From positions 6,014,001 to 6,078,000 of the forward strand of contig CP108521.1 of assembly GCA_035999765.1 (NCBI GenBank): a stretch of 64,000 nt of DNA. The letters run 5' to 3'. Shown here one piece after another: positions 56,997 through 64,000 of the stretch (positions are counted from its first letter, which is position 1; each line of letters opens with the position of its first letter). Under the pieces are notes generated by a model. That model was not told the DNA's origin and made no database searches. It was given only the letters and a program-made list of their open reading frames with translations. This DNA is from Streptomyces sp. NBC_01231 (GTDB lineage Bacteria; Actinomycetota; Actinomycetes; Streptomycetales; Streptomycetaceae). The translations under genes were made by a program, and so were the position numbers.

Positions 56997-58516
56997 GCTC
57001 CTTGGCCCAGCCACTGGCCGCGCCCCTCGTCCAGTCCGTCGACTGGCTCGCCATCGCCCCGCCCACCATCACGGCCGTCGTCGGACTCGTCGTCCTCGTC
57101 GCCGACCTGTTCGTCGAAGAGCGACGGAAGGCCCTCCTCGGCTGGCTGTCGGTCGCGGGCCTTGCCGCCTCGGCGCTCATGCTGCTGCCTCTTCTGGACG
57201 GCGACCGCAGCACGTTCTGCCTGACCGGCGACACCCAGGTCTGCAGCTACACGGCCGACCGCTTCACCCTCGTCCTCCAGCTCCTGGTCCTCGGCGGCGC
57301 CCTCCTCGCCGCCCTCCTGTCGGTCACCGCCCTCAAGGACGCCGACAAGGGACTCCCCGAAGGGGAGTACTGGTTCCTGCTGCTGTCCTCCGCGGCCGGA
57401 GCCGCACTCCTGCCCGCCTCCCGCGACCTCGCAACCCTGATCGTCGCCCTGGAGGTCGCCTCCCTGCCCGCCTTCGCCCTCGTCGGCCTCCGACACGGCG
57501 ACAAGAAGTCCTCCGAAGCCGCCCTGAAGTTCTTCCTGTCCTCGGTCACCGCCACCGCGGTCAGCCTCATGGGCATCAGCTTCGTGTACGCCGCCACCGG
57601 CACCCTCTACCTCACCCAGGTCGCCGAGCGCATCCAGAACGTCGACGGACAACTGCACACCCTCACCCAGACCGGCGTCGTCCTCACCCTCATCGGCTTC
57701 GCCTTCAAGACGGCCGCCGTGCCCTTCCACTTCTGGGTGCCCGACACCTACGTGGGAGCGCCGCTCCCGATCGCCGCCTACCTGTCGGTCGTCGGCAAGG
57801 CGGTCGGCTTCTCCGGCCTCATCCTCATCACGGTCGTCGCCCTCCCGTCGTACGCCGACGTGTGGGGCCCGGCCCTCGCGGTACTGGCCGCCCTCACCAT
57901 GACCGTCGGCAACGTCGGCGCCCTCCGCCAGCAGGCCACGCGCGCGTACAGCGCGGTACGCCTGCTCGCCTGGTCCTCCGTGGGCCAGGCCGGGTACCTT
58001 CTCGTCCCGATCGCCGCCGCCGCGTACTCCGACGACGCCGAGCACTCGATCGGCTCCACCGTCGCGTACGCCCTCATGTACGCCGCCGTGAACCTGGGCG
58101 CCTTCGCGGTCGCCGTACTCGTCGGCCGTACGAGGACCCTCAACCGGATCTCCGACTACCGCGGCCTGTACGCGTCGAACCCCCTCGCGGCGCTCCTCCT
58201 GGCCTTCTTCCTGCTCTGCCTGGCCGGACTGCCGCCCGGCATCATCGGCCTCTTCGCCAAGGTCACCGTCTTCTCCGCGGCCGTCGACGCGGGCCTCGGC
58301 TGGCTCGCCGTGGTCATGGCCGTGAACGTCGTGATCGCGCTGTTCTACTACCTCCAGTGGACGACCCTGCTGTTCCGTGCCCCCGAGGGAGAGCCCCACA
58401 AACACCGGGTGCCCGCTTCCCTCACCGCCGCGATCGCCCTCACCGGTGTCCTCGCCGTGGCCCTCTCCGGGGCACCCCAGCTGGTCCTGCGCTTCGCCGA
58501 CACCGGCCTCTTCTGA
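56993..58516 (+). CDS. nuoN: Complex I subunit N (antiporter-like)
   Basis: 507 residues, 14 membrane helices. 'EVASLPAFALVGLRHGD', 'FKTAAVPFHFWVPDTYVGAPLPIAAYLSVVGKA' and 'LLAWSSVGQAGYLLVP' match NuoN. ATGA overlap with nuoM. Last gene of the operon; the 183-base gap to htpX contains a short direct repeat of GATCACCAAG at about 58637-58662. Confidence 0.96.
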   Translation: MSSLAQPLAAPLVQSVDWLAIAPPTITAVVGLVVLVADLFVEERRKALLGWLSVAGLAASALMLLPLLDGDRSTFCLTGDTQVCSYTADRFTLVLQLLVLGGALLAALLSVTALKDADKGLPEGEYWFLLLSSAAGAALLPASRDLATLIVALEVASLPAFALVGLRHGDKKSSEAALKFFLSSVTATAVSLMGISFVYAATGTLYLTQVAERIQNVDGQLHTLTQTGVVLTLIGFAFKTAAVPFHFWVPDTYVGAPLPIAAYLSVVGKAVGFSGLILITVVALPSYADVWGPALAVLAALTMTVGNVGALRQQATRAYSAVRLLAWSSVGQAGYLLVPIAAAAYSDDAEHSIGSTVAYALMYAAVNLGAFAVAVLVGRTRTLNRISDYRGLYASNPLAALLLAFFLLCLAGLPPGIIGLFAKVTVFSAAVDAGLGWLAVVMAVNVVIALFYYLQWTTLLFRAPEGEPHKHRVPASLTAAIALTGVLAVALSGAPQLVLRFADTGLF

Positions 58517-58699
58517 GCCGTCACCCGGACGGCCGACCAGGGCCGCGGGACGCACAAGGGAACTAGTGGCCCTCGCCTGGCGTTCACCAAAACGGGAGGG
58601 TCCACTGGACGTGACACCGCGACACCAGTGGCGCAGCTGATCACCAAGGAAGATCACCAAGCAAAGGGTTCCCCTGCTGTACGACTTGGAGGGCGTACC

Positions 58700-59563
58700 G
58701 TGCACCGCCGGCACAACGGGCTCAGGACCGCAGTACTCCTCGGGGGACTGTCCGCACTCATCATCGTCATCGGCAGCTTCTTCGGCCGAATGGGGCTCGT
58801 CATCGCGGTCGTCATCGCCCTGGGGACCAACGCGTACGCGTACTGGAACAGCGACAAGCTGGCTCTACGCGCGATGCGGGCCCGCCCGGTCAGCGAGTTC
58901 GAGGCCCCCGCCCTGTACCGCATGGTCCGCGACCTCTCCACCCAGGCCCGCCAGCCCATGCCCCGGCTGTACATCTCCCCGACCGAGGCACCCAACGCCT
59001 TCGCGACCGGCCGCAATCCGCGCAACGCCGCCGTGTGCTGCACCGACGGCATCCTGCGCCTCCTGGACGAGCGCGAACTGCGCGGCGTCATCGGCCACGA
59101 GCTCAGTCACGTCTACAACCGCGACATCCTGATCTCCTCGGTCGCCGGGGCCCTGGCCTCCGTGATCATGTTCCTGGTCAACTTCGCCTGGCTGATCCCG
59201 ATCGGCCGCTCCGACGACGACGACGGACCCGGACTCCTCGGCATGCTGCTGATCATGATTCTGGGCCCGCTCGCCGCCACCCTCATCCAACTGGCCATCA
59301 GCCGCTCGAGGGAGTACGAGGCCGACGCCTCCGGCGCCCAGCTCACCGGAGACCCGCTCGCCCTCGCCAGCGCCCTGAACAAGCTCGAAGCGGGCACCAA
59401 GCAACTCCCGTTGCCCCCGGAGCCCCGCATCGAGACGGCGAGCCACATGATGATCGCGAACCCCTTTCGTCCAGGCCAGGGACTCTCCAAGATGTTCTCG
59501 ACCCATCCGCCCATGGCGGAGCGCATCGCCCGCCTCGAGAAGATGGCAGGTCGCCCCCAATGA
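58700..59563 (+). CDS. htpX: M48 membrane metalloprotease HtpX
   Basis: 287 residues, zinc protease for membrane protein quality control. Two N-terminal membrane helices, zinc motif HELSH near residue 135, two more helices, and the third ligand Glu in [11 protein letters not shown]. The GTG at 58700 follows GGAGGG at 6 bases and is preferred to the in-frame ATG-type start at 58628. It is coupled to the YccF gene by an ATGA overlap. Confidence 0.93.
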   Translation: MHRRHNGLRTAVLLGGLSALIIVIGSFFGRMGLVIAVVIALGTNAYAYWNSDKLALRAMRARPVSEFEAPALYRMVRDLSTQARQPMPRLYISPTEAPNAFATGRNPRNAAVCCTDGILRLLDERELRGVIGHELSHVYNRDILISSVAGALASVIMFLVNFAWLIPIGRSDDDDGPGLLGMLLIMILGPLAATLIQLAISRSREYEADASGAQLTGDPLALASALNKLEAGTKQLPLPPEPRIETASHMMIANPFRPGQGLSKMFSTHPPMAERIARLEKMAGRPQ

Positions 59564-59952
59564 AAACCATCCTGAACGTCATCTGGCTCGTCCTGAGCGG
59601 CTTCTGGCTCTTCCTCGGATACCTGGCCGCGGGCGTGCTGTTGTGCATCACCGTGATCGGAATCCCATTTGGCGTGGCGTCGTTCCGTATCGGCGTCTAC
59701 GCCCTGTGGCCCTTCGGGTACACCACCATCGAGCGCCGTGACGCCGGGGCACCCTCGTGTGTCGGCAACGTCCTGTGGCTGGTCCTCGCGGGCTGGTGGC
59801 TGGCCCTCGCCCACATCGTCACCGGCATCGCGCTGTGCCTCACGATCATCGGCATCCCGTTCGGCATCGCCAACTTCAAGCTGATCCCCGTGTCGCTGCT
59901 CCCGCTGGGACGCGAGATCGTGCCCACGGACCAGCCCTTCGCAGCCCGCTGA
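59560..59952 (+). CDS. YccF-domain membrane protein
   Basis: 130 residues with two copies of the YccF unit: hydrophobic segment, then [16 protein letters not shown] and again [15 protein letters not shown]. Integral membrane protein of unknown function; homologues are often linked to envelope stress. Its coupling to htpX supports a role in membrane homeostasis. Confidence 0.88.
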   Translation: MKTILNVIWLVLSGFWLFLGYLAAGVLLCITVIGIPFGVASFRIGVYALWPFGYTTIERRDAGAPSCVGNVLWLVLAGWWLALAHIVTGIALCLTIIGIPFGIANFKLIPVSLLPLGREIVPTDQPFAAR

Positions 59953-59972
59953 CGGGCGGACCGAGGGCGAGG

Positions 59973-59999
59973 GAGGCGGGGCCCCACTACCCCCGCCTC
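59973..59999. terminator. Bidirectional terminator between YccF and APC permease genes
   Basis: Perfect 9-base stem GAGGCGGGG/CCCCGCCTC, 9-base loop, overlapping the stop codon of the minus-strand permease. Confidence 0.6.
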
Positions 60000-61234
60000 G
60001 CCGCCCACCGCCGTACCCCGTACGCCATCACGCCGACCGCCAGTACCCCTGCCCCCACCACCACCGAGACCGCCGGCAGCGCGAACGCCAGTACCACGGA
60101 GCCGAGCAGGCCCGCCGCCGGTACGACGCGGGCCGCCGGAGCCGAGGAGAGCGTCCAGGCCGACGCGTTGGCCACCGCGTAGTACGCCAGCACGCCGAAG
60201 GACGAGAAGCCGATCGCACCCCGTACGTCCACCGTGGCGGCCAGGACGGCGACCACCGCGCCCACGGCCAGCTCCGCCCGGTGCGGGACCTGGAAGCGCG
60301 GATGCACGGTGGCCAAGGCGGCGGGCAGGTGCCGGTCCCGGGCCATGGCCAGCGTCGTCCGTGAGACGCCCAGGATCAGGGCGAGCAGGGAGCCCAGCGC
60401 GGCCACGGCGGCGCCCACCCGTACCACCGGCACCATCCCCGGCACCCCGGCCGCACGCACCGCGTCCGCCAGCGGAGCGTCCGCGTGTCCCAGGCCACCC
60501 GGCCCCAGCACGTACAGGACAGCCACCGCCACACACGCGTACACCGCCAGCGCGATACCCAACGCCAGGGGGATCGCGCGCGGGATGGTGCGCGCCGGAT
60601 CCCGCACCTCCTCGCCGAGGGTCGCGATGCGCGCGTACCCCGCGAACGCGAAGAACAGCAGACCGGCCGCCTGAAGGATCCCGCCCACACCGCCCGAGAC
60701 CCCGATGTCCAGCCGCCCGGCGTCGGACGCTCCCGACCCCAGGCAGACGACCACCACGGAGGCGAGGACAGCCAGGACCACCGCCACGATCGCCCGGGTC
60801 AGCCAGGCGGACTTCTGGACGCCGCCGTAGTTCACCGCGGTCAACGCCACCACGGCCGCGACCGCGACCGCGTGCGCCTGTCCCGGCCAGACGTACTCGC
60901 CCACGGTGAGCGCCATCGCCGCGCAGGAGGCGGTCTTCCCGACCACGAACGACCAGCCCGCGAGATAACCCCAGAACGCCCCGAGCCGCTCGCGCCCGTA
61001 CACATAGGTGCCGCCGGACGCCGGGTACAGGGCGGCCAGCCGTGCCGACGAGGTCGCGTTGCAGTACGCGACCACGGCGGCGACCGCCAGCCCGAGCAAC
61101 AGCCCGGAGCCGGCCGCGCGTGCCGCGGGCCCGAGGGCGGCGAAGATCCCGGCGCCGATCATCGAACCCAGGCCGATGACGACCGCGTCGCCCACGCCGA
61201 GGGTGCGCCGCAGTTCAGCACCGGAACGAGTCAT
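59987..61234 (-). CDS. APC-superfamily amino acid permease
   Basis: 415 residues, about 12 membrane helices. The first-helix substrate motif 'VVIGLGSMIGAGIFAALGPAA' and 'ALYPASGGTYVYGRERLG' are typical of amino acid/polyamine transporters. The start at 61234 is chosen as the conserved cytoplasmic N-terminus (MTRSGAELRRTLGVGDAV). Substrate not deducible. It diverges from the GlsB-family gene. Confidence 0.92.
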   Translation of the reverse strand: MTRSGAELRRTLGVGDAVVIGLGSMIGAGIFAALGPAARAAGSGLLLGLAVAAVVAYCNATSSARLAALYPASGGTYVYGRERLGAFWGYLAGWSFVVGKTASCAAMALTVGEYVWPGQAHAVAVAAVVALTAVNYGGVQKSAWLTRAIVAVVLAVLASVVVVCLGSGASDAGRLDIGVSGGVGGILQAAGLLFFAFAGYARIATLGEEVRDPARTIPRAIPLALGIALAVYACVAVAVLYVLGPGGLGHADAPLADAVRAAGVPGMVPVVRVGAAVAALGSLLALILGVSRTTLAMARDRHLPAALATVHPRFQVPHRAELAVGAVVAVLAATVDVRGAIGFSSFGVLAYYAVANASAWTLSSAPAARVVPAAGLLGSVVLAFALPAVSVVVGAGVLAVGVMAYGVRRWAARRG

Positions 61235-61404
61235 GCGCCGCACCCTACTGACCGCTGCAACCAGCGGGTGCAGCCGTGTCGTCCTGCTCACCAACACGGC
61301 GTGAAGACTCGCGCGACGAGCAGAGCGCACGAACCCAGCCCGAAGCGACCCAGATCACAGCGCCGGGACAGCACGGGCACCAAACGGAAGGGCAGGTTCA
61401 GGGC

Positions 61405-61671
61405 ATGAGCATCATCAGCTGGATCATCCTCGGCCTGTTGGCCGGAGCCATCGCCAAGTTCCTGCTGCCGGGCCGTGACCCGGGCGGCTTCGTCGGTACG
61501 ACGATCATCGGCGTCGTGGGCGCCTTCCTCGGCGGCTGGATATCGGCCCGTTGGCTCGACCACCCGATCAGCAAGGACTTCTACGACGGCGCCACGTGGG
61601 CGGCGGCGATCGGCGGTTCGCTCGTCCTCCTCGTCGTCTACCGCCTTCTGTTCGGCAACTCGCGCAACTGA
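61405..61671 (+). CDS. GlsB/YeaQ/YmgE-family membrane protein
   Basis: 88 residues with three membrane helices and the family pattern ILGLLAGAIAKFLLPGRDPGGFVGTTIIGVVGAFLGG. Transglycosylase-associated/general stress proteins of unknown mechanism. Confidence 0.9.
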   Translation: MSIISWIILGLLAGAIAKFLLPGRDPGGFVGTTIIGVVGAFLGGWISARWLDHPISKDFYDGATWAAAIGGSLVLLVVYRLLFGNSRN

Positions 61672-61809
61672 GCCCCCGCAACACATATCCCAACAGGCCT
61701 GTAGGGCAGGTGCTTTGACGAGGAGAAGAAAGAGCAAGCCGGAGGTACGGAAGGACTGGGAGGTCACACCCTCGTCTCGCGGCTCCGCCCAACTCCGCCC
61801 GGGTCCCCT

Positions 61810-61899
61810 CCTCGGCTTCTGTGCGGCAGAACCGGTCACCGTGTAGTGACGGCGACCGGTTCCTGCCTCGGCTCCTGCGCGGCAGAACCGGTCACCGTG
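61810..61899. repeat. Two 34-bp direct repeats flanking a hairpin
   Basis: 34-base copies at 61810-61843 and 61866-61899 differ at two positions. Between glsB-like and yajQ genes. Confidence 0.85.
61831..61860. terminator. Terminator between GlsB-like gene and yajQ
   Basis: 12-base stem with one mismatch (ACCGGTCACCGT/ACGGCGACCGGT) and a 6-base loop, formed by the end of the first 34-bp repeat and the spacer. Confidence 0.55.
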
Positions 61900-61940
61900 C
61901 GGGGAAGGCGGTCGCTCACCGGTGGCTACCGACAGTTTGG

Positions 61941-62429
61941 CTACCGATAGTTCACGAACTGCAGAGCGAACTCGAAGTCCTTGCCCTTCAGGAGGGCGAT
62001 GACGGCCTGCAGATCGTCTCGGTTCTTCGAGCTGACCCGCAGCTCGTCGCCCTGCACCTGGGCCTTGACGCCCTTCGGACCCTCATCCCGGATGATCTTC
62101 GCCACCTTCTTGGCGTTGTCCTGGGAGATGCCCTCCTCGATCGACGCGAAGATCTTGTACTCCTTGCCGGAGAGCTGAGGCTCACCCGCGTCCAGCGCCT
62201 TCAGCGAGATCCCGCGCTTGATCAGCTTGGACTGGAAGACGTCGAGGACGGCACTGACCCGGTCCTCGGAGTTCGCCTCCATCAGGATCTTGTCACCGGA
62301 CCACGAGATCGAGGCACCCACGCCCTTGAAGTCGTAGCGCTGCGAGATCTCCTTGGCGGCCTGGTTGAGGGCGTTGTCGACCTCCTGCCGCTCGACCTTC
62401 GAGACGATGTCGAAACTGGAGTCGGCCAT
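61941..62429 (-). CDS. yajQ: YajQ-family nucleotide-binding protein
   Basis: 162 residues, full length. Starts with the conserved [18 protein letters not shown] and carries '[14 protein letters not shown]' and the C-terminal '[16 protein letters not shown]'. Family members bind nucleotides, in some bacteria cyclic di-GMP, and have been linked to RNA or protein partners. AAGGAG precedes the ATG. Confidence 0.95.
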   Translation of the reverse strand: MADSSFDIVSKVERQEVDNALNQAAKEISQRYDFKGVGASISWSGDKILMEANSEDRVSAVLDVFQSKLIKRGISLKALDAGEPQLSGKEYKIFASIEEGISQDNAKKVAKIIRDEGPKGVKAQVQGDELRVSSKNRDDLQAVIALLKGKDFEFALQFVNYR

Positions 62430-62451
62430 GTCCTGTGGCTCCTTGTATCGG

Positions 62452-62481
62452 GGTGCGTATAGGGGTGCGTACAGGTGCGTA
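62452..62481. repeat. Three GGTGCGTA repeats upstream of yajQ
   Basis: GGTGCGTA at 62452, 62464 and 62474, spaced 10-12 bases, within 55 bases of the yajQ start. May be stacked regulator sites. The rest of the 233-base gap to the tRNA shows no gene. Confidence 0.6.
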
Positions 62482-62662
62482 TCGGCGTACGTGGGGGCGG
62501 GCGCCGAGCCCGGCAGTCCCGGGCCGCATCCGGACAAGCCTAGCCACCCACCGGCGTTCGAGCGCAGATCAATCAGGTGGCGAAGCACCCCACCGCATCA
62601 GGTATTGTTTACGTCGTTGCCACGGAGCGCCGCCGAAAAGCGGTTCGAAGGGCAGCAACCCC

Positions 62663-62744
62663 GGCGGTGTGCCCGAGCGGCCAAAGGGAGCAGACTGTAA
62701 ATCTGCCGGCTCAGCCTTCCCAGGTTCGAATCCTGGCGCCGCCA
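62663..62744 (+). tRNA. tRNA-Tyr (anticodon GTA)
   Basis: 82-base class II tRNA with a variable arm. Acceptor stem GGCGGTG/CGCCGCC (one GU pair), anticodon loop CTGTAAA, T-arm CCAGG-TTCGAAT-CCTGG, discriminator A; 3' CCA is not encoded. In S. coelicolor the tRNA-Tyr gene is the integration site of SLP1, and an integrase gene follows here too. Confidence 0.97.
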
Positions 62745-62764
62745 CAGTGGGTAAGTTGAAACGG
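62700..62764. other. Putative attL of an integrative element
   Basis: The tRNA 3' half adjoining the integrase gene is the expected crossover region. Core limits cannot be set without the right-hand copy. Confidence 0.4.
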
Positions 62765-62805
62765 GACCCCCTCTGACCAGGTTATTTACCTGGTCAGAGG
62801 GGGTC
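62765..62805 (+). terminator. Strong intrinsic terminator after tRNA-Tyr
   Basis: Perfect 18-base stem, 5-base loop TATTT, followed by TTT. It can stop both the tRNA transcript and the incoming integrase transcript. Confidence 0.85.
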
Positions 62806-62928
62806 TTTCGTTGCCTTCCCCTATTCGATTCGGTGTGGACGGGGCGTGGACGTGTCTCACCTCGTACCGCCCGTATCCCACCGTTGATCAGTGTGCGTCC
62901 CCCAGGTGTCCCCCGGGGGTGAGCGTGA

Positions 62929-64000
62929 TCACTCCGGCTCGTTCCACTCCCGCAGGGCCGCATCGATCCGGCTGTTCGCACGCTCTCGCGTCTGGTCCAG
63001 CACCTTGGCGTACACCTTGTGCAGCACCGCGATGCTGTGGCCGGCGCGGCGGGCGCACTCCATCGCGTCCACGCCGGAACTGAGCCAGAACGACACTCCG
63101 GCATGCCGCAGGTCGTAGGGGCGGCGAGCTAGCAGCGAGGCCGTTTCCGTCTCGGTTAGCACGTCCTTCCGGGCCTTAGCCCACACCTCCCCATAGCCGG
63201 TCTCCTGAAGCAGGCCGTTGCGGTTCGTTCGGAAGAGCCGGCCATCGGGTGCCGTGCCATGCGTGGCGATGTGCTGTCGCAGCAGACGGACGAAGTGCGG
63301 CGGGATCGGCACCGGACGGGAGTCCTTCTTGGCACGGGCCTTGAGGTGGCGCATCTCATGCGCCGTTCCGTCGTCTGTCCAGCTGCGCCCGGCCCGGACA
63401 ACTCCTTGCCGCAAGGTGAGCATCCCCCACCCCGTTTCTGGGAGGTGGCACTGGCTTACGCGCAGTCCGGAGGCTTCGGCGGGACGCATCGCCGCGTAGT
63501 ACAGGCATCCGAAGAACGCTTCCAGGTGCCGCCCACGCGGGCCCTGTTCACGCACCCCTGCCAGCAGCGCGCGGACCTGGCGAGGGTTGGCGACGCTCTC
63601 GGGGTCCACCGCTTCCACCGACTTCGGGGCGGTCCACTTAACGGCCGTGATCGGGTTGACCGGCATGGTGAAGTACTTCTCTTCCACGGCGAGTCCGAGA
63701 GCGTCACTGAGGCAGGCTCGTTTGCGCTTCGCGGTGCGCGGCGATGCCTCTTTCCCGTCCAGTCGTACGGACAGTGCGTCGAGAGCCAGACGCACGGTCG
63801 CCGGATCCTCCAGCGCGGAGACCGGCATGGAGTGCTTCGAGATCCAAGCGAGGGCGCGGGCCACATCGTCCGGCGGGGTCTCGTCCCAGCGGTTCCGGTT
63901 GTACGCCCACCCGTACAGCGCACGCCGCATGAGAGGGGTGTCGGGCATGCCCGTCTTCGTCTTCACCAGCGCGGGGGTGATGGTTGCCAGCGCATCGGCG
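62929..64000 (-). CDS. Tyrosine site-specific integrase, 5' end beyond window
   Basis: At least 357 residues are visible; the frame is open to the window edge, so the first residues are missing and the GTG at 63966 is probably internal. The N-terminal part is the SAM-like DNA-binding domain (to about residue 150 from the window edge). Catalytic residues: Arg in YYAAMRPAEASGL, His/Arg in RPYDLRHAGVSFWL, His in RAGHSIAVLH and the nucleophile Tyr in KVYAKVLDQ. This pattern is that of actinomycete ICE integrases. It reads toward tRNA-Tyr. Confidence 0.93.
   Translation of the reverse strand, partial: ADALATITPALVKTKTGMPDTPLMRRALYGWAYNRNRWDETPPDDVARALAWISKHSMPVSALEDPATVRLALDALSVRLDGKEASPRTAKRKRACLSDALGLAVEEKYFTMPVNPITAVKWTAPKSVEAVDPESVANPRQVRALLAGVREQGPRGRHLEAFFGCLYYAAMRPAEASGLRVSQCHLPETGWGMLTLRQGVVRAGRSWTDDGTAHEMRHLKARAKKDSRPVPIPPHFVRLLRQHIATHGTAPDGRLFRTNRNGLLQETGYGEVWAKARKDVLTETETASLLARRPYDLRHAGVSFWLSSGVDAMECARRAGHSIAVLHKVYAKVLDQTRERANSRIDAALREWNEPE

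Larger units (their letters stand above)
62745..64000. mobile_element. Left end of an SLP1-type integrative element
   Basis: From the tRNA-Tyr 3' end through the integrase to the window edge. Only the integrase is visible; transfer and replication genes would lie to the right. Confidence 0.6.

Noticed and set aside
62929..63966. Complete integrase starting at GTG 63966
   Set aside because: The frame stays open to the window edge and actinomycete integrases are usually longer, so the true start is probably outside.

Overview
This is a high-GC actinobacterial chromosome segment, almost certainly Streptomyces. It shows strong third-position GC bias, frequent GTG starts, ATGA/GTGA start-stop coupling, Tat and lipobox leaders, and a gene order typical of the Streptomyces core chromosome: polyprenyl synthase, korAB, a second incomplete nuo operon, htpX, yajQ, then tRNA-Tyr followed by an SLP1-type integrase. 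The window opens inside recQ and closes inside the integrase gene.

Left third (1-15 kb). After recQ comes a minus-strand block of 7 kb. It holds a GntR/UTRA regulator, an AprB-like ferredoxin, a NrtA/SsuA-type ABC importer (lipoprotein, permease, ATPase) and an AprA/fumarate-reductase-like flavoprotein. Two of these proteins are fusions: the flavoprotein carries about 320 residues of HEAT repeats, and the binding lipoprotein carries a C-terminal segment resembling NosL. This is the best candidate in the window for an undescribed system: an importer tied to a two-component redox enzyme of unknown substrate. An M56 membrane protease, fumarylacetoacetase and an ATP-grasp plus flavoprotein oxidoreductase pair follow.

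15-21 kb is a galactan-use regulon. A secreted GH53 endo-galactanase diverges from a sugar ABC importer operon (binding protein, two permeases, no ATPase) that ends with a LacI regulator. Two exactly inverted 17-bp operators lie over the two divergent promoters. Next come a Cof-type HAD phosphatase and an SLT transglycosylase whose leader is a ydaO/c-di-AMP riboswitch.

22-41 kb holds mostly housekeeping and accessory genes: CocE hydrolase with POT peptide transporter, polyprenyl diphosphate synthase, LolA-like protein with an ABC exporter, NADPH-type flavodoxin reductase, amidase with a DUF6668-like P-loop protein, a TPR protein with a coding minisatellite, M28 aminopeptidase, and a VOC protein and CGNR regulator that diverge from a single palindrome containing both start codons. 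RarD, an NmrA-type SDR, a DUF6082-like protein and a small conserved protein complete this stretch.

41-60 kb is an energy block. It has korAB (2-oxoacid:ferredoxin oxidoreductase), a LuxR-type response regulator with two tandem paralogous histidine kinases, and a ten-gene nuo operon in the order A-B-C-H-I-J-K-L-M-N. nuoD, E, F and G are absent, so this complex cannot oxidise NADH in the usual way. htpX, a YccF gene, an APC permease, a GlsB/YeaQ membrane protein and yajQ follow.

62.6 kb to the end: tRNA-Tyr(GTA), a strong terminator, and the 3' part of a tyrosine integrase gene pointing at the tRNA. This is the left boundary of an integrative element extending beyond the window.
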